From NCBI GenBank assembly GCA_938074585.1, contig CALJEW010000143.1, forward strand, positions 1 to 6,935: a stretch of 6,935 nt of DNA, in the 5' to 3' direction. The position numbers and the translations under genes are program-made. Every line of letters begins with the position of its first letter. The first letter of the stretch is position 1. Below, one piece after another: positions 1 through 6,681 of this stretch. The DNA is from an uncultured Rhodospirillales bacterium (GTDB lineage Bacteria > Pseudomonadota > Alphaproteobacteria > Rhodospirillales > Casp-alpha2). The notes under the pieces were generated by a model, which saw nothing but the letters and a program-made list of their open reading frames with translations, ran no database searches and was not told where the DNA came from.

Positions 1-926
1 AAATGCAAATCGTGCTCCTGGGTGAAGCCAATGGCGCCGTGCACTTCATGGGATGTATCTGTAATTGCTTCAACCGCTTCGCTGCAAACGACTTTGGCTG
101 ATGCAGTATCAAACTCTGCCTTGCTTAAATCAGCATTTGTTTGATCAATTGTCTGAAAAGCGATTTCTGCGGACATGCAGGCTTCAACAGATTTAGCCGC
201 GGCGATAGCCAGCATTTGTTGGATGGCTTGAAACTTGGCAAGTGGGCGTCCAAACTGTTCACGCTCCGTTGCATAAGTAACGGTTATTTCAATGGCGGCT
301 TGCATGGCTCCGGCAATCTGAGCGCTGCGCATTACAGCGCCCGCACAGCGGATCAAGGATATGTCTGCGGTGTTTGTGATTGGGGCCGATATAAAGGCTG
401 CATTTGATGCGCTCAAATGATCGCGCGGTTCGCGAGCTATGCTCAAGTCAGAAGTGTATTCGACTTTTGACGTTGGGATCAAAACCACATGAGGCTGACC
501 ATTGATGTTGATGATAGAAACAGCGTGGGATGCACGCTGGCCCCAAGGAACGGCAGCTGCTGTACCTGAAATTGTATCGCCGTTAATGTGAAGCGAATGG
601 CCATCATCTATAAGAGTTAAGGGGCCAGATGGGATTTCAATCGCGGATTGGCTCAATAACCAACTGGCAATAATAGTCTCGGCGAGCGGGACCGGGGCTT
701 GCCAACGTCCTGCTGCAAACGCAATAACAAAAGCATCAGACCATGCTGCACCAACCCCGCCTTGAGATTCTGGGACCAAAGGCTGGGTGAGGCCATTTTG
801 CTCTAAGGCCTGCCAAAGCTCTGCTGGCCATTCGCCCGCTTCTGACGCACGTTTCTGTTCTCGTGTGGTATAAGCCTCAAGCAAACGATTGCTTGTTTCC
901 GATATGATGTTGGTCAGTTCACTCAT
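1..926 (-). CDS. Acyl-CoA dehydrogenase family protein, second subunit (partial, C-terminus outside window)
   Basis: The minus strand is open from ATG at 926 to the window edge: 308 complete codons and no stop. The family is FAD-dependent acyl-CoA dehydrogenase (alpha,beta-desaturation of acyl-CoA with electrons passed to ETF). Seen: an N-terminal helical part with the LVPESQGGVGA stretch (about residues 50-60), a weakly conserved middle beta domain, then the C-terminal helical domain with REQFGRP (222-228) and HEVHGAIGFTQEHDLH (293-308), both typical FAD/dimer-interface motifs. The usual middle-domain signature (GxxEPxxGSD) is not recognisable. At the helix position where IVD/LCAD-type enzymes carry the catalytic Glu, this protein reads SLIRCAG, with Ile192 in place of Glu. 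It starts 9 bp after the stop of the upstream dehydrogenase, with an AGGTAGG-like ribosome site overlapping that stop, so the two are surely co-transcribed. I infer that this is the non-catalytic or auxiliary subunit of an alpha2beta2 dehydrogenase. A catalytic Glu near the missing C-terminus cannot be excluded. Confidence 0.92.
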   Translation of the reverse strand, partial: MSELTNIISETSNRLLEAYTTREQKRASEAGEWPAELWQALEQNGLTQPLVPESQGGVGAAWSDAFVIAFAAGRWQAPVPLAETIIASWLLSQSAIEIPSGPLTLIDDGHSLHINGDTISGTAAAVPWGQRASHAVSIININGQPHVVLIPTSKVEYTSDLSIAREPRDHLSASNAAFISAPITNTADISLIRCAGAVMRSAQIAGAMQAAIEITVTYATEREQFGRPLAKFQAIQQMLAIAAAKSVEACMSAEIAFQTIDQTNADLSKAEFDTASAKVVCSEAVEAITDTSHEVHGAIGFTQEHDLH

Positions 927-935
927 TTTATGTAC

Positions 936-2087
936 CTACCTAAGCCCCAGTCCACGGGCAATAATGCCGCGCATGATTTCGCGCGTGCCGCCACGTAAAG
1001 AAAAAGATCGGGATGATTGTATGATGTAAGCCATAACCTGATCGAAGTCGTTGTCGTTTCCCAATAGGGGAACGCGCCCCGTCAGTTCATACGCCCGACT
1101 TGGGATTTCTTGCTCGAACCCGACACCTACTTCTTTAACCAAGGCGGCGGCTAAGTTAGGAGTTTCCCCTGCTTCTAACATGGTAGCAACAGACATCGAC
1201 ATTTGGCGTAACGTGCCTAAATGCGCAATCAAACGACCAACCCCAATAGCACTGCGTTCGGTTGGGTTTTTGGAAAGCTCGTGGATCAGTTCGTAAATTA
1301 ATTGAATGGAGCTTAAGTAGCGTTCAGGACCGCTACGCTCAAACGCTAATTCTGTCGTAACCTGCCCCCAGCCGCCGCCTTCGGTGCCAACCAACATGTC
1401 GTCAGGAATCAAAACATCATCAAAAAAGACTTCGTTGAACATCTCCTCCCCAGCCATATTTTGGATTGGGCGGATGGTGATGCCCGGCGTTTCCATGTCG
1501 ATCAAAAATTGCGATAACCCTGCATGGCGGTTTTTTGGGTCTTGGGGTTGGGTGCGGATGAGTGCGATCATGTATGTCGAATGGTGGGCTTCGGAGGTCC
1601 AAATTTTTGAGCCGTTTATGCGCCAACCATCCTTGGTGTGATTGCCACGCGTAAGGATAGAGGCCAAATCAGAGCCCGAATTGGGCTCGCTCATACCAAT
1701 GCAAAAATACGACTCACCCCTGGTAATGGTGGGCAAAAAGCGTTGGCGCTGTTGTTCTGTTCCAAAGTTTAACAGTAACGGCCCGCTTTGCCGGTCTGCG
1801 ATCCAGTGGGCTGCAACAGGCGCACCTGCTGCTAACATTTCTTCTAACATCACGTAGCGCTCAAGCGCACTGCGTTCGCCGCCGCCATAAATTTTTGGCC
1901 ATGTCATGCCAATAAACCCATTGGCTCCCATTAACTTGCTGAATTCTCTGTCAGAACCAGACCACGATTGAGCCCGTTTAACGCTGGGGTAATCGCTTAA
2001 ATGTTCAGCTAAAAATTCACGAATTTGGGTTCGAAGGGCGGCAGTGTCAGCCGGCAAAACACCGGGAGTAAAATGTATATCTTCCAT
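936..2087 (-). CDS. Acyl-CoA dehydrogenase, probable catalytic subunit
   Basis: A complete 383-residue FAD-dependent acyl-CoA dehydrogenase, the usual length for the family. It desaturates an acyl-CoA at C2-C3 in the cytoplasm and passes electrons to ETF. Seen: an N-terminal helical domain (about 12-120); the middle beta-domain signature YFCIGMSEPNSGSDLAS (127-143), with the FAD-contacting KIWTSEA (161-167); and a C-terminal helical domain ending in RGGTREIMRGIIARGLGL (365-382). The C-terminal motif has Gly-Gly where MCAD-type enzymes carry their catalytic Glu. Instead ELAFERSGPERY (247-258) puts Glu250 at the IVD/LCAD-type catalytic position, so the active site looks intact. It is first in a minus-strand operon with the dehydrogenase 9 bp downstream. 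The ATG at 2087 has no good Shine-Dalgarno sequence, and a -10-like GATAAT lies 8 bp upstream, so the transcript may be leaderless. Substrate is unknown; paired dehydrogenase genes of this kind are best known from steroid side-chain degradation in actinobacteria. Confidence 0.95.
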   Translation of the reverse strand: MEDIHFTPGVLPADTAALRTQIREFLAEHLSDYPSVKRAQSWSGSDREFSKLMGANGFIGMTWPKIYGGGERSALERYVMLEEMLAAGAPVAAHWIADRQSGPLLLNFGTEQQRQRFLPTITRGESYFCIGMSEPNSGSDLASILTRGNHTKDGWRINGSKIWTSEAHHSTYMIALIRTQPQDPKNRHAGLSQFLIDMETPGITIRPIQNMAGEEMFNEVFFDDVLIPDDMLVGTEGGGWGQVTTELAFERSGPERYLSSIQLIYELIHELSKNPTERSAIGVGRLIAHLGTLRQMSMSVATMLEAGETPNLAAALVKEVGVGFEQEIPSRAYELTGRVPLLGNDNDFDQVMAYIIQSSRSFSLRGGTREIMRGIIARGLGLR

Positions 2088-2187
2088 ACTTAAGAATTAT
2101 CAGATAAGCAAACGTTCAACAAGAGGGGTTTTCAATGCGAGCAGCAGCATTATAAATAAGTAAATACATTTTTAATAGGGGAACAAA
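2088..2187. promoter_or_regulatory. Divergent promoter region between dehydrogenase pair and crotonase gene
   Basis: This 100-bp AT-rich gap separates divergent genes, so it must hold promoters for both. On the plus strand a candidate is TTTTCA (2129-2134), a 16-bp spacer and TATAAA (2151-2156), about 31 bp before the TTG start. On the minus strand a candidate is TTGTTG (complement of 2117-2122), a 15-bp spacer and GATAAT (complement of 2096-2101), which would place transcription start at or next to the ATG at 2087. The boxes were matched by eye to sigma70 consensus; the existence of promoters here is safer than the exact boxes. I see no convincing operator palindrome. Confidence 0.45.
2177..2181 (+). 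promoter_or_regulatory. Ribosome binding site deciding a TTG start
   Basis: AGGGG lies 6 bp upstream of the TTG at 2188. An in-frame TAG (2176-2178) overlaps it, so translation cannot begin further upstream in this frame, and the next in-frame ATG (codon 18) would remove the conserved first beta strand. Together these fix TTG as the start of the crotonase gene. Confidence 0.75.
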
Positions 2188-3000
2188 TTGGCAGACTTTT
2201 TAATTTATGAACAGCAGGGCGGCGTGGTGACGCTAACGATGAATAATCCGGACAAACGCAACTCTTTATCAGGTAATGAAACCGGTAGCTATCAGGCCGA
2301 TGATTTTGAAGGTGCGTGCAACCGTGTTAACGCTGATATGAGCGTAAAAGTGGTGATTTTAACCGGAGCCGGAAAAGCGTTTAGCGCAGGCGGCGATATT
2401 TTTGCTATGCGCGATAAAACTGGACCATCGGCTGGGCGCCCGGTTGATATTCGTAATAATTATCGCAACGGCATTCAGCGCGTACCCCTAGCGTTCTATA
2501 ATATTGAGGTGCCAACCATCGCCGCTGTTAATGGTTCAGCCATTGGCGCCGGTTGTGATTTGGTAACGATGTGCGATATGCGCATTGCATCCGAGCATGC
2601 AAAGTTTGCTGAAATTTTTGTCAAACTAGGTATAATTCCGGGCGATGGCGGAGCTTGGTTTTTACCGCGCGCAGTGGGCATGGCTAAGGCTTGTGAAATG
2701 GCTTTTACGGGTGATACCATTGATGCTCAAGAAGCCTTAGAATGCGGGTTGGTGTCGAAAGTTGTTCCCGCTGATCAATTGATGATCGCTGCTAATAAAC
2801 TGGCAGAACGCATTGCTGTTAACCCCGGGCACGCGGTGCGCATGACCAAGCGGTTGTTGCGCGAAGGTCAGCAAAGCCGTTTGGATACGGTGCTTGAAAT
2901 GTCTGCTGCTTTCCAATCGTTGGCGCATCACACCCAAGAGCACGATGATGCTATAAATGCATTGGTTGAAAACATCGCAAGCAAGAAGGATAAAAGTTAA
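2188..3000 (+). CDS. Enoyl-CoA hydratase/isomerase (crotonase) family protein
   Basis: A complete 270-residue crotonase-fold protein starting at TTG (AGGGG 6 bp upstream, in-frame stop just before). The family acts on acyl-CoA thioesters, most often hydrating 2-enoyl-CoA or shifting double bonds. Seen: an N-terminal strand ending MNNPDKRNSL (18-27); the oxyanion-hole loop AFSAGGDIFAM (64-74); the second oxyanion segment AAVNGSAIGAGCDL (112-125); LGIIPGDGGAWFLP (147-160); and the C-terminal trimerisation helices. Counting from the conserved Cys, rat mitochondrial hydratase Glu144 corresponds to Asp124 here, Glu164 to Phe144, and Ala173 to Asp153. The classical hydratase Glu pair is therefore absent, while an acid sits at the PGDGG position, as in some isomerases and dehalogenases of the superfamily. 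Plain 2-enoyl-CoA hydratase activity is doubtful; isomerase, hydrolase or another crotonase chemistry is possible. It is first in a plus-strand unit with the broken ligase 8 bp downstream. Confidence 0.93.
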   Translation: MADFLIYEQQGGVVTLTMNNPDKRNSLSGNETGSYQADDFEGACNRVNADMSVKVVILTGAGKAFSAGGDIFAMRDKTGPSAGRPVDIRNNYRNGIQRVPLAFYNIEVPTIAAVNGSAIGAGCDLVTMCDMRIASEHAKFAEIFVKLGIIPGDGGAWFLPRAVGMAKACEMAFTGDTIDAQEALECGLVSKVVPADQLMIAANKLAERIAVNPGHAVRMTKRLLREGQQSRLDTVLEMSAAFQSLAHHTQEHDDAINALVENIASKKDKS

Positions 3001-3008
3001 TAGCTGAG

Positions 3009-4526
3009 ATGATAACAAAAGACGTCGCTGCATCCGGGAAAATAACTGTATACTGTTTGTTTTGGGCACAAGTTCTAAAAAACAAAGACGCTATTGCCAT
3101 CGAATGCGACGGCAATAGTTGGAGCTATCAGGCGCTTGATGAGCAGGTGCGTAAATAGGCGAGTGTCTTTGCAAGCTTTGGTGTGGTGCGTGGTGAACGG
3201 GTCGCTATCTTATCTGAGAACCGCCCAGAATATGTCGTCGCAGAAATGGCGTGTGCTATGATTGGGGCAATCCTTGCATGCCAAAACTGGCGCTTGGTTG
3301 GGGATGAGCTTGAGCATTGTATAGGGCTTGTTGAACCAAAAGTCATTTTGACGTCAAAACGATTTGTTAGGACCTTAATGGGTTTGGAGTTAGATGATTT
3401 TCCAGTCTTAAACTTAGATGATACGTATCAAGATTTATTGATCGCGGCCCCTTTAGCTGATCCGTGCCAGGATGTGGATCCGGAAGATGGTCTCGTTATT
3501 TTATATACCAGCGGCACAACCGGATTGCCCAAAGGTGCTTTAATTAGCCATCGGGCAGAAATTGCACGGATGACAGTGTTACGGCTTGATTGTATGATTA
3601 CAGAGCACGATGCATCTGTTGCGTGGTCCCCACTTTTTCATATGGCATCGACGGATCAAACATTTAGTGCTTTAATGTCGGGGGCTTGTGTTGTTGTCAT
3701 CGATGGCTTGAAAGTAGATCAGATTGTCGGAGCAGCTGAGCGACATAGCTTGGGTTGGTTGGTGATGTTGCCGGGATCAATTGCGCCGTTGATTGAGTTT
3801 TTACGGGGGAACCAAGCCTAAGTTAAAACATATCGCTTGCGTTGGGGCTATGGCGGATTTGGTTCCGCGTCAAGAAATTGCAGAATTAACATCACTATTA
3901 AATGCCCCATATCTCAACTCTTTTGGCGCAACAGAGACCGGGCTACCACCGGCTTCCGCAGCGCTTATTCCTCCGGTAAAAACGGACTATTCTTTATCAA
4001 AACGCTCAAGCTTGCTGTGTGAAATAAAGCTTGTGGATGAAGCCCAAAATGAGGTGGTTGATGGGGAGCCAGGTGAATTGGCTATATCTGGGCCAACAGT
4101 TTTTTCTGGTTATTGGAATGCGCCCAAAACCAATGCTATCGATTTTATTGGTGGTTGGTTTCACATGGGGGATTTGTTCCTGCGTAATCCAGATGGAACC
4201 ATTGATTTTGTAGACAGAGCCAAGTACATGATCAAAGCGGGGGGGTGAAAACATTTATCCGGCTGAGATCGAGCGCGTTGTTAGCTGATAAGCGGATTGC
4301 CGATGCGGTTGTAATTAAAAAGCCGGATGACAAATGGGGCGAAGTTCCCGTTGTCTTTATTGCGCGGGTTGATGAGGGCTTGACTGACGACGATGTTGAG
4401 GCGTTGTGCCGGGAAAATTTAGCTGGCTATAAGCGCCCTAAAGAAGTTCACTTTGTTGCCCTTAACGACTTTCCACGATCCATAACTGGAAAAATCCAAC
4501 GTCATGAAATGGAAGCCTGGCTATAG
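3009..4526 (+). pseudogene. AMP-forming acyl-CoA synthetase (class I adenylate-forming ligase), broken by one stop and three frame changes
   Basis: The plus-strand frames join into one class I acyl-CoA/AMP ligase of about 505 residues, a normal family length. From ATG 3009 the protein opens with a typical N-terminus (TVYCLFWAQ), then meets TAG at 3156-3158, where a single C-to-T change would turn a Gln codon into the stop. The same frame resumes with RGERVAILSENRPEY and the ATP-binding loop YTSGTTGLPKG (3504-3536). At about 3805-3821 (G5 run, ACCAAG) the frame shifts by one, continuing with GAMADLVP and the A5 motif NSFGATETG (3916-3942) through FHMGD to DFVDRAKYMIKAGG. A G7 run (4239-4245; six G expected) shifts it again into ENIYPAEIERV. 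Near 4279 a likely 2-bp loss moves into LLADKRIADAVV, reaching the catalytic-lysine motif SITGKIQRHE (Lys codon 4491-4493) and stop TAG 4524. All core motifs survive, so inactivation looks recent. It lies in the crotonase operon and would have activated that pathway's acid. Homopolymer sequencing error could explain the G-run shifts, less easily the stop and the 2-bp loss. Confidence 0.9.
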
Positions 4527-4549
4527 ATATATTTGGACTTTTGAAAATG

Positions 4550-4582
4550 CCATAATAGTGGCGAATGGACTTACTATCGTGG
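4550..4582. repeat. Imperfect inverted repeat after the ligase pseudogene
   Basis: CCATAATAGT (4550-4559) can pair with ACTATCGTGG (4573-4582) across a 13-nt loop, with one G-U pair and one mismatch. It starts 24 bp past the ligase stop but no T-run follows, so it is at best a weak or decayed terminator. Confidence 0.25.
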
Positions 4583-4605
4583 ACTGGAGATTTGTAGATT
4601 AAAGA

Positions 4606-4933
4606 TTGGGGTCGAACAACAAATTTAAAACGTCAACAAAGGCACCTCCGGGTGCACGTCCGCGTCGTTCACAGTTTTCAGATATGAAGACGGTTAATGT
4701 CAGTGATTTGTTAGAGGTATTAGCAGCCAGATTATAATATTTCCGCACAAAGCCAGCTTATGGCTTGTTCTTTGCGGGCATTTATACGGTTGGTGGATAG
4801 TTTTAGCTTCTTTATTAGTTTAACTTGGTTGGCATTCTTCGGACTGATAGGTCTATTTGTGACGTTGCCAGTGTTGGGGCACGCTATGTGGTATTTATAC
4901 CGGCAGGCGTTAAAGTCTGCGGAAACGGTTTGA
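4606..4933 (+). pseudogene. Decayed DUF2189-type membrane protein gene (N- and C-terminal pieces, middle deleted)
   Basis: Plus-strand pieces in successive frames resemble the two ends of a DUF2189 integral membrane protein (function unknown, normally well over 200 residues). Frame one, from a possible TTG at 4606 or ATG at 4684, reads MKTVNVSDLLEVLAARL, hits TAA at 4735-4737, and continues in the same frame as YFRTKPAYGLFFAGIYTVGG. Near 4790 it slips into another frame that completes the first membrane helix as WIVLASLLV, then stops at TAA 4821-4823. From about 4824 a third frame (open from ATG 4760) reads TWLAFFGLIGLFVTLPVLGH followed by AMWYLYRQAL, the characteristic last helix and GHAxWxxYR ending of the family, and stops at TGA 4931. 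The roughly 120-150 central residues are missing, so there is a nonsense codon, a frameshift and a large internal deletion. It is not related to the CoA pathway. The family call is from recognition of both ends and needs a profile search. Confidence 0.65.
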
Positions 4934-4948
4934 TTTAACCGTTTCCGC
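4919..4948. terminator. Strong hairpin, probable bidirectional terminator
   Basis: GCGGAAACGGTT (4919-4930) and AACCGTTTCCGC (4937-4948) form a perfect 12-bp stem with a 6-nt loop. Reading minus, it lies 17 bp past the SDR stop, in the right place to end the HAD-SDR transcript, though only a short T-run follows (GACTTTAA). Reading plus, a T5 run (4957-4961) follows after 8 bp, and the stop codon of the DUF2189 relic lies in the loop. Two convergent genes sharing one terminator fits this well. Confidence 0.75.
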
Positions 4949-4965
4949 GTTATGACTTTTTCGAA

Positions 4966-5727
4966 TTACAGCGTTAAGCCGCCATCCGTAATAATGGTTT
5001 GGCCAGTGACCATGCTGCCGCTTACGCATAAAAACGTGACCACTTCAGCAATATCTTCTGGCGTACATCGGCGCTTCATAACCGCTTGGTCGCGGGCCGA
5101 TTGTTTGCGCTCTTCTGACCAGGTTTCAGTCCACGGTGTTGCGACTTGACCGGGGGCAACTGCGTTAACGCGAACATTCGGGCCAAGGCCACGGGCAAGG
5201 GATCGGGTCATGCTGACAATAGCGGCTTTACTGGCCGAATAAACAAGGCTGCTGCCCTGAGTACTAACGCCCGCAATGGACGCAATGTTCACGATCGCTC
5301 CTTTGCTTGTCGATAGTGCAGGTGATGCTGCTTTTGCGCACCGGAACGACCCAATTAAATTTGTATTTAGCAGCAATTGCCAAAACTCTTCGGTCATTTC
5401 ATCAAGTTCGGATGGTGGAATTGGCTCTTGCGTTCCAGCTGTTCCAGCGTTGTTAACCAAATAATCTAGCCCACCCAATTCAATAATTGCTTGTTCGGTC
5501 ATCGCTTCGGCATCGCCTGGAATCGATACATTGCCAGGGGCTGCAATAACGTCATATCCCTGTGCCTGCAATGCGGCCACTTGCTTTGGGCCTGCCTCAT
5601 CACCGGGGAGATGATTAAGCGCTACTGTTGCGCCCATACTGGCAAGCATGGTTACACAGCCGAAGCCTATACCTGATGCGCTGCCGGTAACCAGTGCACG
5701 TTTTCCTGTTAAATCTGCTTTTAGCAT
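4966..5727 (-). CDS. SDR family NAD(P)-dependent oxidoreductase
   Basis: A complete 253-residue classical short-chain dehydrogenase/reductase, the standard length. The family interconverts alcohols and ketones with NAD(P)(H); many members in such clusters oxidise 3-hydroxyacyl-CoA or related hydroxy compounds. Seen: cofactor motif TGSASGIG (14-21), NNAG (92-95), and the catalytic tetrad Asn123 (NTNLIG), Ser150 (NIASIAG), Tyr163 and Lys167 (YSASK); then NAVAPGQVATPW (188-199) and the C-terminal GQTIITDGGLTL. All key residues are present. After beta-2 the sequence is ALNHLPGDE, without the Asp that favours NAD, so cofactor choice is open. The ATG follows the TAA of the upstream HAD gene directly (zero spacing), with AAGGA (complement of 5735-5739) 7 bp before it, so translation is probably coupled. 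Substrate cannot be told from sequence. Confidence 0.95.
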   Translation of the reverse strand: MLKADLTGKRALVTGSASGIGFGCVTMLASMGATVALNHLPGDEAGPKQVAALQAQGYDVIAAPGNVSIPGDAEAMTEQAIIELGGLDYLVNNAGTAGTQEPIPPSELDEMTEEFWQLLLNTNLIGSFRCAKAASPALSTSKGAIVNIASIAGVSTQGSSLVYSASKAAIVSMTRSLARGLGPNVRVNAVAPGQVATPWTETWSEERKQSARDQAVMKRRCTPEDIAEVVTFLCVSGSMVTGQTIITDGGLTL

Positions 5728-6681
5728 TTAGTCGTCCTTTTCGATGATTTTAATTGCTTGTTTTAATTTAAGTAGCTTAGTGTCGCGGGCTTTGAATAAA
5801 TCTTCGGGTGATGCATCGCCGTAGTCATAAAACCCAGCACCTGCTCGAACCCCGGTCCGGCCTTCCTCAATTAGCCGGGTCAGGGTCTCGCTGCCCCCTG
5901 TGATCTCAGGTGGTTGGTACATACGGCTGGCAATACCATTTCTGCTCATTCGCAAATCCGTGTAATCCATTTTTTTCATATGGCCCAAAATGGCGAGGCG
6001 GGATGCCAAGCCGTGGCGGACGGAATGATCAATGTCAGAAGGCGATACCCAGCCTTCGTCAATCATTCGCAAACATTCCAAATTAAGGGCTGCTTGTAAT
6101 CGGTTGGCTATGTAGCCAGGGATCAAGCGCCCGAACAATAAAGGTTCTTTTCCAAAACCTTTATAAAGATCGTGGATGGTTGATATAACGTCGGGCGATG
6201 TTTTGGGTCCTGCAGCAATATCGACCAAATCAATGATGTAGGGTGGCGTGTACCAGTGAGCAATCAATGTGTTTTTTTGCCGGGACGCCGGGACCAATGG
6301 AAAAATATCCAGATACGATGTATTGCTAGCAATAATCACATCTGCGGGTGCAATGGCATCTATTTCTGCAAATAAAGTGCGTTTGATATCTTCTTTTTCA
6401 ACGATCGCTTCAACAATTAAATCTGCATTGGTAATGGCTTCGACAAGATCGGCTATAAATTGAATTCGTTTGATTGCTGTATCAGCCGTATCTTGTATGA
6501 TTTCACCAGCATCAACTAAATTCTGACACGCTGCATCAATAAGCCCTGGCGCCGCGGTTAAGGTTTCAGAGCTCAGGTCTGTTATGCGCACAGAACATCC
6601 GCCTAAAGCATGGACAAGCGCTAAGGCATGGCCCATTGTCCCTGCCCCTACGATTGCTACATTTTCAATTTTCAACTTCAA
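5728..6681 (-). CDS. 3-hydroxyacyl-CoA dehydrogenase family protein (NAD-dependent)
   Basis: A complete 317-residue single-function HAD-family protein: an N-terminal Rossmann domain and a C-terminal helical dimerisation domain. The family oxidises (S)-3-hydroxyacyl-CoA, or related 3-hydroxy acids, with NAD. Seen: VAIVGAGTMGHA (8-19), the NAD loop with Asp35 after beta-2, LIVEAIVEKED (88-98), ASNTSYLDI (118-126), AHWYTPPYIIDLVDI (141-155) and PGYIANRLQAAL (188-199). By count from human HAD, catalytic His158 is His142, Ser137 is Ser122 and Asn208 is Asn193, but Glu170 is Asp154. HWYTPP replaces the usual HFFNP, so this is a divergent subfamily whose substrate may not be a simple fatty acyl-CoA. 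There is no ATG start. TTG 6681 lies only 3 bp from GAGGAG, while TTG 6675 has a better 9-bp spacing and would give 315 residues. An in-frame TAA upstream excludes a longer protein. It is first in a two-gene unit with the SDR. Confidence 0.93.
   Translation of the reverse strand: MKLKIENVAIVGAGTMGHALALVHALGGCSVRITDLSSETLTAAPGLIDAACQNLVDAGEIIQDTADTAIKRIQFIADLVEAITNADLIVEAIVEKEDIKRTLFAEIDAIAPADVIIASNTSYLDIFPLVPASRQKNTLIAHWYTPPYIIDLVDIAAGPKTSPDVISTIHDLYKGFGKEPLLFGRLIPGYIANRLQAALNLECLRMIDEGWVSPSDIDHSVRHGLASRLAILGHMKKMDYTDLRMSRNGIASRMYQPPEITGGSETLTRLIEEGRTGVRAGAGFYDYGDASPEDLFKARDTKLLKLKQAIKIIEKDD

Larger units (their letters stand above)
4527..4965. other. Gene-poor spacer between ligase pseudogene and SDR gene
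   Basis: No intact gene is seen in these 439 bp. Apart from the DUF2189-type relic, the weak inverted repeat at 4550-4582 and the strong hairpin at 4919-4948, the first 79 bp (4527-4605) show nothing recognisable. Confidence 0.7.

Noticed and set aside
141..407. 88-codon plus-strand frame
   Set aside because: It lies entirely opposite the partial acyl-CoA dehydrogenase, whose REQFG and HGAIGF motifs fix the true strand.
2108..2119. GCAAACGTTCAA as a fatty-acid regulator operator
   Set aside because: Only the central AACGTT is symmetric and the flanks do not match, which is too little to call an operator.
2737..3069. 110-codon open frame on the minus strand over the end of the crotonase gene
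   Set aside because: It is antisense to a well-conserved coding region, has no recognisable domain, and is best explained as a shadow of that gene.
4239..4245. G7 tract as a phase-variation switch for the ligase
   Set aside because: Other lesions (stop at 3156, frame changes near 3810 and 4279) would keep the gene off whatever the G count, so a switch would have no effect.
4606..4737. Stand-alone 43-codon small protein
   Set aside because: The same frame continues past its stop with sequence that fits the first membrane helix of DUF2189 proteins, so it is better read as the start of a broken gene.
4743..4778. Imperfect hairpin (CCGCA with TGCGG, AAGCC with GGCTT)
   Set aside because: Two short stems interrupted by bulges with no T-run, and it lies inside the DUF2189 relic's coding sequence, so it is probably chance.
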